The notes beneath the pieces are model-generated. The model saw nothing but the letters and a program-made list of their open reading frames with translations. It had not been told where the DNA came from and made no database searches. The position numbers were made by a program, and so were the translations under genes. A stretch of DNA of 42,569 bases, taken from NCBI GenBank assembly GCA_021803215.1, contig JAJZLV010000019.1, positions 20,405 through 62,973 on the forward strand, read 5' to 3'. Origin of the DNA: Actinomycetes bacterium. GTDB taxonomy: Bacteria > Actinomycetota > Acidimicrobiia > Acidimicrobiales > Bog-793. This document shows positions 6,941 through 14,737 of this stretch, one piece after another (positions within the stretch are counted from its first letter, which is position 1; each line of letters begins with the position of its first letter).

Positions 6941-9276
6941 GTCCCCTCCATCGCGTCGAGGACCCGCTCTGGGGTCATCGGCAGGCGCCGCACCCTGACG
7001 CCGGCGGCATTCGCCACGGCGTTGCCGAGGGCGGCGATGACCGGCGGGAGAACCGTTTCTCCTAGACCGTGGATCTGTGCCTCGCCGGGCTCCTCGAGCA
7101 GCTCGACCTCGAGGCGCGCGGGCAGGTCGCCCATGGCCACGATGGAGTACTCGGAGAGGTTGGGGTTCGTCAGCACCCCGTTGTCGTAGATGAGCTCCTC
7201 GTAGAGGGCATGGCTCATCCCGAAAAGGGCACTGCCGTGCATCTGCAGGCGGGCGAGCTTGGGGTTTATCACCCGGCCCGCATGCGCGACGGCATAGAGC
7301 TTCCGCACATAGACCTTGCCGGTGGCCGGGTCGATCTCCACCTCGGCGGAGGCGGCTCCCTGGTGCCAGTGGTCGCTCGCCACCCCTTGGCCGGTCTCGG
7401 GGTCCAGCCCGCCGGAGGTGACGACCTCGCCGTCGCCGCTGATGCTGCCGGTCCGGGTTCTGTAGCAGACCTCGGCCACCGAGAGGCTGCGTGAGGGTAC
7501 GCCGGCGACAGAGACCAGCCCGTCCGCCACGACGAGGTCACCGGAATCGGCCTCCAGCAGCTCGCTCGCAAGGTGTCGGAGGCGCTCTCGCACGACGCGG
7601 GCCGCTTTTGTCACGGCGCCGCCCATAGCTCGGGTGGTGCGGCTGGAGCTGGTCGTCTGGTCGTAGGGCGTGTACCAGGTGTCGGGCGTCGTGACGTGCA
7701 CGCGCTCGACCGGGATGCCAACGGCGTCGGCGGCCAGCTGCGCCAGCACTGTGTGGGCCCCTTGGCCCATCTCGACTGCCGAGGTGAAGACCTGCATTGC
7801 TCCGTCGGCGTCGAGGCGGACGGCGGCGTGGGCCGTCGAAGGGGTGATGGTCGACTTGAGGATGACGGCGACCCCCTTGCCCGAGAGCCGACCCTCGGCT
7901 GACCTAGCCGCCTTCGAGTCCGGCGACCACTCGACGGCTGCAGCCGCCTTGTCGAGGAGCTGGTGCCAGTGCGCCTCGTGCATGGTCTCTCCGGTGGCGA
8001 AATCCTGCCCCTTTGTCAACAGGTTCCTCTTTCGCAGTTCGACCGGGTCCATGCCGAGCAGCTCGGCCAGCTCGTCCATCTGCTGCTCATAGGCCCATGC
8101 CGCCTGGGAGACGCCGTAGCCACGGTAGGCGCCGGCCGGCGGGAGATTGGTGTAGACGGCGTAGGAGTCGACACGGACGTGAGGGATGTCGTAGGGCCCT
8201 ACGCAGCTGTAGCCGCCGTTCTTAATCAGGCGGGGACTGATGTCGGCGTAGGCGCCGCCGTTGAAGAAGACCTCGACATCTCGGGCGACGAGGCGCCCAT
8301 CCCGGGTGGCGCCCGTCCTCATGCGGATAGTGGCTTCGTGCTTGGTGATCGAGATGAATTCCTCGTCTCGCGGCAGCACGAGCTTCACCGGGCGCCCCGC
8401 CTTCCAGGCGAGCGCGGCCGTGATCGGCTCGTACTTGGCGTAGGTCTTCGCCCCGTAGCCACCCCCGAGAGGCGGGACGACCACTCTCACGGCGGAGCTC
8501 GGGAGGCCGAACATCTCTGAGAGGGCGTCTCGCACGGCGAACGGCCCCTGCGTGCTGCTCAGGACGGTGAGCTCCCTCTTGCGCCCGTCGTAGGTGGCGA
8601 GCACGACATGCGGCTCCATGGTGACGTGCTGCACGGCCGGGCTGAAGTAGGTGCGGTCGACGACCACCTCGGCCTCGGCCAGTGCGGCCTCGACGTCTCC
8701 CCTGCGCAGCTGGAACCTCGTGCAGATGTTGCCGCCGGCGCCGGCGAGCTTGATGTCGCTGTAGCCCCTGTCGCGGGCTTCCGGCGGCCGGTCATGTACC
8801 AGAGGCGCTCCACCGGCCAGGGCCTCCTCGACGGTGGTCACTTTAGGCAGCTCGTCGTAGACGACCTCGATCAGCCCGAGAGCGGCCGCGGCTATCTCCT
8901 CCGTCTCGGCCGCCACGGCCGCGACCGGGTCTCCGGCAAAGCGAACCTTCGTCCCGCATACCACCGGTTGATCGCGCACGACCGGTCCGTGGTGACGGGC
9001 GGGAGCATCGGGCCGCTCGAAGTCCGCCGCGGTGAGCACCGCCACGACACCCGGCAGCTTCTCGGCCGCGCTGACGTCGATGGAGAGGATGCGAGCATGG
9101 GCATAGGGGCTTCGGGCCAGCCGAGCGTGCGTCATGTGCGGGATCTCGGCGTTTAGAGCGAAGTCGATCGTGCCGTCGACGCGTGACCTCGCCTCCAGCA
9201 CGTCGACGCTCTGCCCGACGGCGGCTCCGGCGGCGACGGCGACCGAAGTCCGCCCGTCATCGGGTTTCCCGGTCAC
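6937..9276 (-). CDS. xanthine dehydrogenase-type molybdopterin-binding subunit
   Basis: A 779-residue large subunit, normal length for three-subunit molybdenum hydroxylases. The N-terminal ald_Xan_dh a/b hammerhead spans roughly residues 28-140. The Mo-cofactor domains include STQGPFAVRDAL (241-252), PPLGGGYGAKTYAKYEP (268-284), PPAGAYRGYGVSQ (379-391, the xanthine-dehydrogenase-like A-[FY]-R-G-[FY]-G motif) and the C-terminal HGLGETVLPP with the catalytic base Glu near 740. The CO dehydrogenase signature VAYRCSFR is absent, so CO is not the substrate. The GTG at 9276 overlaps the FAD-subunit stop (GTGA) and follows an AACGGAG ribosome site. It hydroxylates a carbon next to nitrogen or an aldehyde; the exact substrate is unknown. 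Confidence 0.92.
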   Translation of the reverse strand: MTGKPDDGRTSVAVAAGAAVGQSVDVLEARSRVDGTIDFALNAEIPHMTHARLARSPYAHARILSIDVSAAEKLPGVVAVLTAADFERPDAPARHHGPVVRDQPVVCGTKVRFAGDPVAAVAAETEEIAAAALGLIEVVYDELPKVTTVEEALAGGAPLVHDRPPEARDRGYSDIKLAGAGGNICTRFQLRRGDVEAALAEAEVVVDRTYFSPAVQHVTMEPHVVLATYDGRKRELTVLSSTQGPFAVRDALSEMFGLPSSAVRVVVPPLGGGYGAKTYAKYEPITAALAWKAGRPVKLVLPRDEEFISITKHEATIRMRTGATRDGRLVARDVEVFFNGGAYADISPRLIKNGGYSCVGPYDIPHVRVDSYAVYTNLPPAGAYRGYGVSQAAWAYEQQMDELAELLGMDPVELRKRNLLTKGQDFATGETMHEAHWHQLLDKAAAAVEWSPDSKAARSAEGRLSGKGVAVILKSTITPSTAHAAVRLDADGAMQVFTSAVEMGQGAHTVLAQLAADAVGIPVERVHVTTPDTWYTPYDQTTSSSRTTRAMGGAVTKAARVVRERLRHLASELLEADSGDLVVADGLVSVAGVPSRSLSVAEVCYRTRTGSISGDGEVVTSGGLDPETGQGVASDHWHQGAASAEVEIDPATGKVYVRKLYAVAHAGRVINPKLARLQMHGSALFGMSHALYEELIYDNGVLTNPNLSEYSIVAMGDLPARLEVELLEEPGEAQIHGLGETVLPPVIAALGNAVANAAGVRVRRLPMTPERVLDAMEGT

Positions 9277-10148
9277 AGGCGGAAGGCTCCGTTTCTTGGG
9301 CTCGAAAGAGCCGCCTCGAGTGCCCTCGTCACCAGCCGCCCTGTCACCCGGCGCTTGTAGGCGGCCGAGCCGCGGACGTCGCTCAGCGGCTCGATCGCCT
9401 GTTGATAGGCCTCTCCCACCGCCCGGCAGCCATCGACCTCCAGCAAGGCGCCGTCGAGCATGCTCGTGACCTCGGCCAGCATGAATGGCGTGGCGGTGGC
9501 GCCTGCTACGGCCACCCGGACCTGCCCCACCCGACTCGAGTCGTCGCGCCCGACGTAGGCGGCGACTCCGATGCACGGCCTGTCCTCCATCGACCGGCTC
9601 ATGTACTTGAGGTAGGTGGTGCGCGCTGCACGCGGAGGCCGGGGGATGACCACCTCCGTCAGCAGCTCGTCGTCGGCGAGGACGGTCTCGTAGTAGCCGA
9701 CGAGGAATTCGGTGAGAGGTACCTCCCGCTCCCCGCGAAGGCTCTTCAACCGCACACGAGCACCGAGGCTGGCGAGCACCGCCGGCGGGTCGGAGGCATA
9801 GTCGGCCTCGCAGAGACAGCCTCCGATGGTCGCCCGACCCCGCACCCGGTGGTTGGCCACGAGAGCGACGGCGCCGGCCAGGGTGGGTAGCGCTGCAGCC
9901 AGCGGAGCTGAGCGTTCGAGCTCCCGAAGCGAGGTGAGCGCCCCCAAGCGGACGGTGTCATGCTCGACCGCCACGTAGTCGAGCTCCCGAACGTGCTCCA
10001 GGGCGACGAGCTGCTCGGGAAAGAGCAGCCCGGCTCGCATCATGAGCATCACCGCCGTGCCGCCCGCGACGAGCTTCGTGTCATCTCCGCCATCCGCGAG
10101 AGCGCGCAAGGTCTCTGAGAGAGTCTCTGGACGGAGCAGTCGCGGCAT
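9273..10148 (-). CDS. molybdenum hydroxylase FAD-binding subunit (CoxM-type)
   Basis: A 291-residue FAD subunit of the xanthine dehydrogenase/CO dehydrogenase family. The flavin-binding motifs are LVAGGTAVMLMMR (26-38) and the second motif ATIGGCLCEADYASDPPAVL, followed by the CO_deh_flav_C domain. It passes electrons from the 2Fe-2S subunit to the final acceptor. The ATG at 10148 is preceded by GGAAGGGAGGGGA, a strong ribosome site; an in-frame ATG 45 bp upstream lacks one. It is the first gene of the leftward operon, so the order is FAD, Mo, FeS, deacetylase 1, deacetylase 2, asparaginase-like, acyl-CoA ligase, MDR. Confidence 0.92.
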   Translation of the reverse strand: MPRLLRPETLSETLRALADGGDDTKLVAGGTAVMLMMRAGLLFPEQLVALEHVRELDYVAVEHDTVRLGALTSLRELERSAPLAAALPTLAGAVALVANHRVRGRATIGGCLCEADYASDPPAVLASLGARVRLKSLRGEREVPLTEFLVGYYETVLADDELLTEVVIPRPPRAARTTYLKYMSRSMEDRPCIGVAAYVGRDDSSRVGQVRVAVAGATATPFMLAEVTSMLDGALLEVDGCRAVGEAYQQAIEPLSDVRGSAAYKRRVTGRLVTRALEAALSSPRNGAFRL

Positions 10149-10169
10149 TCCCCTCCCTTCCTCGGTCTC

Positions 10170-10177
10170 GGTATACC
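10170..10177. promoter_or_regulatory. GGTATACC palindrome upstream of the molybdenum hydroxylase operon
   Basis: A perfect 8-bp palindrome sits 22 bp upstream of the FAD-subunit start codon. On the minus strand it supplies TATACC, which could serve as a -10 element, but no convincing -35 is seen at the right distance. It may be part of a promoter or operator for the eight-gene operon; evidence is limited to position and symmetry. A second symmetric element, CGTGAA with TTCACG separated by 7 bp, lies at 10209-10227. No regulator gene is adjacent. Confidence 0.25.
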
Positions 10178-10326
10178 AGAGTGCGCAGTCCACTAGACCT
10201 CAACCAAGCGTGAAACAGGCGTTCACGGGGTGCGGGGTGAAGAAAGACCAGGTGCTGCGAGGACTTTCCGACCGAAGTGGCGAGTAGTGATGCCGTCCGG
10301 CAGGTGTGTTCAGGTGAAGAGCCTTT

Positions 10327-10698
10327 TCACCCTTCCACCTCTCGACTGGCGACCTCTCGGAGCTTGAGCTCCGCCGCCTTGGCCGCTACCTCTCGCATCT
10401 GCTCGACGAGGCCTCGCAGCTGTCGGTCATTGGCGATCCACTCCTCATAGAGCGCCGCTTCGGCGGGGCTCAGGCGTCGGGTGACGGTCTTGCCTTGCAC
10501 CTTGGTCGTCCACTGGAAGTACGGGCCGTGGAGCTTGGGTGGATCGGCGTGGCACCGACAGCTCGCCGTGCCACAGCGGGTGAAGCGTCGGGTGACGCTG
10601 CCCGAGCTGATGAGCCCGATGCTGGGCAGCTGCCTGGCGATCTCGGTGTAGCGACGTTCGTACTCGGCCAACTGCCCGGTGCTGCTCGCCCTTCGCAT
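10327..10698 (-). CDS. DUF6788-like transposon-associated small protein
   Basis: A 123-residue protein of unknown function. The core reads CGTASCRCHADPPKLHGPYFQW (three closely spaced cysteines and a histidine, possibly metal-binding), followed by GKTVTRRLSPAEAALYEEWI and a helical C-terminus. This matches my recollection of DUF6788, often found beside transposases; the family name was not checked. The ATG at 10698 is chosen over the longer frame to 10734 because AGGAGGTGG lies 3-4 bases upstream. It is divergent from the IS1380 transposase with 89 bp between starts, so the two may share a promoter region and belong to one mobile unit. A role in transposition or regulation is unproven. Confidence 0.65.
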   Translation of the reverse strand: MRRASSTGQLAEYERRYTEIARQLPSIGLISSGSVTRRFTRCGTASCRCHADPPKLHGPYFQWTTKVQGKTVTRRLSPAEAALYEEWIANDRQLRGLVEQMREVAAKAAELKLREVASREVEG

Positions 10699-10751
10699 CG
10701 ACCACCTCCTGGAGATGAGTATCCACCCTCTCAAACCTAACAGTATGTACC

Positions 10752-10767
10752 CTGTCAGGTACAGCGC
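10752..10767. repeat. GTACC...GGTAC inverted repeat between divergent mobile-element genes
   Basis: The 89-bp gap between the DUF6788-like gene and the transposase contains GTACC CTGTCA GGTAC, a 5-bp inverted repeat with a 6-bp spacer. It sits about 20 bp upstream of the transposase start and could be an operator for both divergent genes or a transposase-binding site. Only the symmetry is visible. Confidence 0.35.
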
Positions 10768-10787
10768 AGAGGAGGGCAGGAGGCAGC

Positions 10788-12317
10788 GTGACGAACACCA
10801 AGGTGAGGCGGCAACGCAAGTTGGCAGCGGAGAAGGCCGCCGTCGAGCGGCGACTCAAGAACGCGGTGGCGATCAACCCTGCCGGCCCGGTGCTCGGACG
10901 GGCGAACATCGCCTACGAGCTCTCGACGCGCACCAAGGGGGTGGCGCACGGCGGCATGGGGATGATCGCCAAGCTCGTCGGTGCCGTGCACCTGGCCCAA
11001 GAGATCGACTCCTCGCTGCATCTGTTGAAGGTGCACAAGCCCTATTACGAGTCCGACCATGTGCTGAACATCGCCTACAACGCGCTGTGCGGAGGGCGGA
11101 CCCTCGATGATATCGAGTTGCGTCGAGGTGACGCTGTGTTCCTCGACGGTCTCGGGACCAAGAGCATCCCTGACCCGACGACCGCCGGGGACTTCTGCCG
11201 GCGTTTCGACAACGACTCGGTCCTCGCCCTTCAAGAAGCGGTCAACCGGGCCCGTCTCAGGGTGTGGGCCGAACAACCCGCATCGTTCTTCTCCACCCCG
11301 GCGGTCATCGACGCCGATGCGACCCTTGTGGGAACCACAGCAGAGACCAAAGAGGGCATGAGCATCTCCTACAACGGGATCTGGGGGTACTCGGCTCTCC
11401 TCGTCTCGCTCGCCAACACCAAAGAACCGCTCTACCTGGGCTTGCTCGGTGCGAACCGGCCCTCCCACGAGGGGGTCGTCGACTACTTCGACCGGGCGAT
11501 CGCGCTCTGCCGACAGGCCGGGTTCGAACAGATCCGCCTGCGCGGCGACACCGACTACGCGCTCACCACCCAGTTCGACCGATGGGACGACGACGGCGTG
11601 GCCTTCGTCTTCGGCCTCGACGCCCGGGCGAACCTCGTCAAGCGGGCCGACGGCTTGGACGAGGAGATGTACCACGAGCTCGTCAAAAGAGCCGAGCGGC
11701 AGATCGCGACCAAGGCGCGCACCCGCCCACACAACGTGAAAGACGACGTCGTGCGTGAGCGCAACTTCAAGGTGCTGCGCCAGAAGGCAGAAGACGTCGT
11801 CGAGTTCTCCTACCGGCCTGGGAAGTGCGAGCGCGACTACCGGGTGATCGCGCTCAGGAAGAACATCTCCGTCGAGCGCGGCGAGTTCGTTTTGTTCGAC
11901 GAGTACCGGTACTTCTTTTACATAACCAACGAAGAGGAGATGACCGCCAGCGAGGTGGTGGACCAGGCCCGTCAGCGTTGCAACCAGGAGAACCTGCACG
12001 CCCAGCTGAAGTCCGACGTCCGGGCCTTGCACGCTCCGGTCAAGACGCTCAACGCCAACTGGGCCTACATGACCATGGCCGCCATCGCCTGGAGCCTCAA
12101 AGCCTGGTGCGCACTATTGGTGCCGGTGAGCCCGCGCTGGGCCACGCGTCACAACGAGCAGCGTCGGCGCCTGCTCACCATGGAGTTCCACACCTTCTTG
12201 GCCGCCTTCATCGAGATCCCCGCCCAGATCGTCAGGACCGGACGACGCGTCCGGTGGCGCATCTTGGCCTACAACCCGTGGCTCGGTCCGTTCTTCCGCT
12301 TGCTCGACGCGATCTGA
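10788..12317 (+). CDS. IS1380-family transposase
   Basis: A 509-residue DDE transposase. Catalytic landmarks are VIDADATLVG with Asp near 175, RLRGDTDYAL with Asp near 254, and a C-terminal NQENLHAQLKSD region near residue 400 holding the acidic residue of the DDE fold. The N-terminus is a helical DNA-binding region, and PTTAGDFCRRF is typical of this family. The GTG at 10788 follows AGGAGG at 5-base spacing. The coding sequence looks intact, so the element may still be active. Terminal repeats and target duplication were not identified by eye. Confidence 0.88.
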   Translation: MTNTKVRRQRKLAAEKAAVERRLKNAVAINPAGPVLGRANIAYELSTRTKGVAHGGMGMIAKLVGAVHLAQEIDSSLHLLKVHKPYYESDHVLNIAYNALCGGRTLDDIELRRGDAVFLDGLGTKSIPDPTTAGDFCRRFDNDSVLALQEAVNRARLRVWAEQPASFFSTPAVIDADATLVGTTAETKEGMSISYNGIWGYSALLVSLANTKEPLYLGLLGANRPSHEGVVDYFDRAIALCRQAGFEQIRLRGDTDYALTTQFDRWDDDGVAFVFGLDARANLVKRADGLDEEMYHELVKRAERQIATKARTRPHNVKDDVVRERNFKVLRQKAEDVVEFSYRPGKCERDYRVIALRKNISVERGEFVLFDEYRYFFYITNEEEMTASEVVDQARQRCNQENLHAQLKSDVRALHAPVKTLNANWAYMTMAAIAWSLKAWCALLVPVSPRWATRHNEQRRRLLTMEFHTFLAAFIEIPAQIVRTGRRVRWRILAYNPWLGPFFRLLDAI

Positions 12318-12686
12318 CCGGCGCCGAACCGCTGTTGAGGGCCAGCCGGACCGGCTGGTTCGTCAGCGACCCATAAAACCGGTGATGACGCGTCACCGCG
12401 CGCCGAACACGGTCGAACCACACGTCCGGGCGGCCGTCAGGACCCACCAAGCCGCTTCGACGTGTCGGCGCACCCGTTCGGATCGGTTGAGACAGGCCTG
12501 TACCGTCGGAATCGCTTGTTTTAGGGTTAGGTGCTCGCCGTGGGGCCCGAGTCCTATCAGCCGGGAGGCCTCCTGAGGCTCCCCGTGAGCTGCCAGGTGT
12601 GGCCCTTCGGCGCCCCGGGTAGGTTGAGCTGCAGGCTCTCTCGTTCGGCGGGCTTCAGTCGCGGCGAAAGGCGATCGGAGACTCTC
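12318..12686. other. gene-free spacer between transposase and Ku, with two palindromes
   Basis: No supportable gene lies in these 369 bp. They contain CCAGCCGG-A-CCGGCTGG at 12342-12358 (8-bp arms around one base), TGACGCGTCA at 12386-12395 (perfect 10-bp palindrome) and ACAGGCCTGT at 12492-12501. The first two are within 80 bp of the transposase stop and could be the right end of the IS or a transcription block. The rest is probably the upstream region of ku; no clear promoter is seen. A short minus-strand open frame here lacks ribosome site and family features. Confidence 0.4.
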
Positions 12687-13721
12687 ATGGCCCGGGCGAT
12701 CTGGACAGGATCCATCAGCTTCGGTTTGGTCAACATCCCAGTCGGCCTCTACTCGGCGGTCTTTGAGAAGACCATCCGCTTCCACCAGCTCGAGCGTGGC
12801 ACCTCGGACCGCGTTCGCAACCGGCGCGTGAACGAGCGGACCGGCAAAGAGGTCGAGTACTCCGAGATCGTCAAGGGCTACGACGTCGGGGAGGGCCAGT
12901 ACGTCGTCCTTTCCCCCGCCGAGCTCGAGTCGGTCGAGCCGACCGGCAGCCGGACGATAGAGATAGACGACTTCGTCGACCAGGACGAGATAGACCCGAT
13001 CTTCTACGACCAGACCTACTACGTGGCCCCCAAGACCGCCGCCGCCGGCCGGCCCTACGCCCTGCTCGCCGATGCCATGCGGGAGGCCGGGAAGCTTGCC
13101 GTCGCCACCTTCGTCATGCGCTCGAAAGAGCACCTGGCGGCACTCCGGGTGCACGGCGAGGTGCTAGCCCTCGAGACGATGTACTTCGCCGACGAGATCC
13201 GCGATCCCCTACAGGAGATCGAGGTGCTGCCCTCCGGCGAGTCGCCGACGCGGCGCGAGCTAGAGACCGCCATCTCTCTCATCGAGTCCCTCAGCGCCAG
13301 CTGGGAACCGACCAAGTACCACGACCGCTTCCGCGCTCGGGTGGAGCAGCTCATCGAAGCCAAGCTGGCCGGACAACAGGTCGTCGCCAGCCGGCCGAAG
13401 GAGGCCGACAGCAATGTGGTCGATCTCATGGAGGCGCTGCAACGCTCGGTCGAGCGTGTTCGCAGGACAAGGACCGCAGAGCTCGCAGAGCCGGCCCGAG
13501 CATCGGCGCCAGAACAGACAGCGGCCGGCGCGAACACCTCCAAGTCGACCCCCGCCGACAAGAGATCCCGCCAGCCACAAGCTGAGCAGCTCTCGATGAT
13601 GAGCCGCGAGGAGCTGTACCACCCCGCCCAGGACATCAATCTCCCGGGCCGCTCGAAGATGACCCGCCAGGAGCTGCAAGAGGCCGTCGCGAGCGCCCGG
13701 GCGGCCCGCCGGGCTTCGTGA
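12687..13721 (+). CDS. ku: Ku protein, non-homologous end joining
   Basis: A 344-residue bacterial Ku homologue. The protein begins MARAIWTGSISFGLVNIPVGLY, the classic start of the Ku beta-barrel, and continues through ELESVEPTGSRTIEIDDFVD and DPIFYDQTYYVAP. The core ends near residue 260. The C-terminal extension is Ala/Ser/Thr/Lys-rich and ends in MSREELYHPAQDINLPGRSK, a SAP/Rho-N-like DNA-binding module seen in actinobacterial Ku. Ku binds broken DNA ends and recruits LigD; the ligase and polymerase parts of LigD follow directly. The ATG at 12687 has GGAG 8 bases upstream; the longer frame from 12531 adds unconserved residues. Confidence 0.95.
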   Translation: MARAIWTGSISFGLVNIPVGLYSAVFEKTIRFHQLERGTSDRVRNRRVNERTGKEVEYSEIVKGYDVGEGQYVVLSPAELESVEPTGSRTIEIDDFVDQDEIDPIFYDQTYYVAPKTAAAGRPYALLADAMREAGKLAVATFVMRSKEHLAALRVHGEVLALETMYFADEIRDPLQEIEVLPSGESPTRRELETAISLIESLSASWEPTKYHDRFRARVEQLIEAKLAGQQVVASRPKEADSNVVDLMEALQRSVERVRRTRTAELAEPARASAPEQTAAGANTSKSTPADKRSRQPQAEQLSMMSREELYHPAQDINLPGRSKMTRQELQEAVASARAARRAS

Positions 13722-13768
13722 GGGTCGGCTCGGCCGGCCAGAGCCACAACGATGGCGCCGAGGAGCCG

Positions 13769-14737
13769 ATGCCGCGCTCTTTGAAGCCGATGCTGGCCCA
13801 GCAGGGGGAGCTGCCCAGCGACGACAGCCAGTGGAGCTACGAGCTCAAGTGGGACGGCATCCGGGCCATCTCCTACATGGAAGGCGGCCAGCTGCGCATC
13901 GAGTCGAGGAACGGCAACGACTTGAGCGCCTCGTTCCCCGAGCTCGCGGCGCTCGGCCAGGTCTACGCCGAGCACCGGCTGGTCGTCGACGGCGAGATCG
14001 TCGCCTTCGGAACAGACAAGCGGCCCAGCTTCCAGGCGCTCCAGCCCCGCATCCACAACGCCGACGCTCGCAGGTCGGCTCGTCTGGCGGAGGAGCAGCC
14101 CGTCACCTATGTGGTGTTCGACCTCCTCTACCAAGACGGGCGCCTGCTGACCGAGAAGAGCTACCTCGGGCGCCGCCGGGCCCTCGAGGCCCTCGGGGTG
14201 GAGAAAGGGCCCTCTTGCGCCCTCAGCGTGCGCTTTGACGGCCCGGGGGCTGACGTCCTTCGGGTCAGCAAAGAGCAGGGCCTGGAAGGGGTCGTCTGCA
14301 AGAAGAACGCCTCTTTGTATCGCGCCGGACGGCGCTCTCCGGAGTGGACCAAGGTGAAGAACATCGAAGTGCAAGAGGTGGTGATCGGCGGCTTCACTCC
14401 CGGAAAGGGACGCCGGAGCGACCGGATCGGCTCGCTCCTGCTCGGCATCCCGCAGCCAACGGGCGGTCTGGCTTACGTAGGTCAGGTTGGGACCGGCTTC
14501 AGCGAGCGGCTCCTGGCAGAGCTCCGAGAGCTCCTCGAGCCGCTCGAGACAGGGCGCAGTCCCTTCTCGAACAGCGTGCCCTCCCGCTATGGCCGCGCCG
14601 CCACCTGGGTCGAGCCCCGCCTGGTGGGCGAGGTTGCCTTCGGGGAATGGACGAAGGACGGCAAGTTGAGGCACGCCTCCTGGCGCGGCCTCAGAGAGGA
14701 CAAGGAGCCGGCGGAGGTGGTGCATGAGCCCTGGTGA
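13769..14737 (+). CDS. ligD: ATP-dependent DNA ligase (LigD ligase domain)
   Basis: A 322-residue adenylating DNA ligase. The nucleotidyl-lysine motif is ELKWDGIR (Lys27), with ESRNGND (motif Ia), VVDGEIVAF (motif III), VVFDLLY (IIIa), LEGVVCKK (IV) and WTKVKN (V). An OB-fold with EVVIGGFTPGKG follows. It seals breaks in the Ku/LigD end-joining pathway. The ATG at 13769 has GAGGAG just upstream; an alternative GTG at 13718 overlaps the Ku stop as GTGA and would add 17 unconserved residues. In many bacteria this domain is fused with polymerase and nuclease domains; here it stands alone. Confidence 0.92.
   Translation: MPRSLKPMLAQQGELPSDDSQWSYELKWDGIRAISYMEGGQLRIESRNGNDLSASFPELAALGQVYAEHRLVVDGEIVAFGTDKRPSFQALQPRIHNADARRSARLAEEQPVTYVVFDLLYQDGRLLTEKSYLGRRRALEALGVEKGPSCALSVRFDGPGADVLRVSKEQGLEGVVCKKNASLYRAGRRSPEWTKVKNIEVQEVVIGGFTPGKGRRSDRIGSLLLGIPQPTGGLAYVGQVGTGFSERLLAELRELLEPLETGRSPFSNSVPSRYGRAATWVEPRLVGEVAFGEWTKDGKLRHASWRGLREDKEPAEVVHEPW

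Larger units (their letters stand above)
10327..12317 (+). mobile_element. IS1380-family insertion element with divergent accessory gene (ends unresolved)
   Basis: The unit is defined by the IS1380-type transposase at 10788-12317 and the divergent DUF6788-like gene at 10327-10698. Coordinates cover coding content only. I looked for terminal inverted repeats between 10200-10326, 10699-10787 and 12318-12545 and found none convincing. The best candidate, ACCTAAC at 10734 and its complement GTTAGGT near 12527, is only 7 bp long. The element lies between the molybdenum-hydroxylase operon and Ku. Confidence 0.6.

Noticed and set aside
6937-9276. Aerobic CO dehydrogenase (CoxL) identity for the molybdenum subunit
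   Set aside because: The form I active-site motif VAYRCSFR is absent and the aligned segment is PAGAYRGYGVSQ; the gene order M-L-S alone is not enough to call CO oxidation.
10755-12032. Minus-strand open frame (425 codons) opposite the IS1380 transposase
   Set aside because: Shadow of the transposase with repetitive Val/Asp/Gly/Leu composition.
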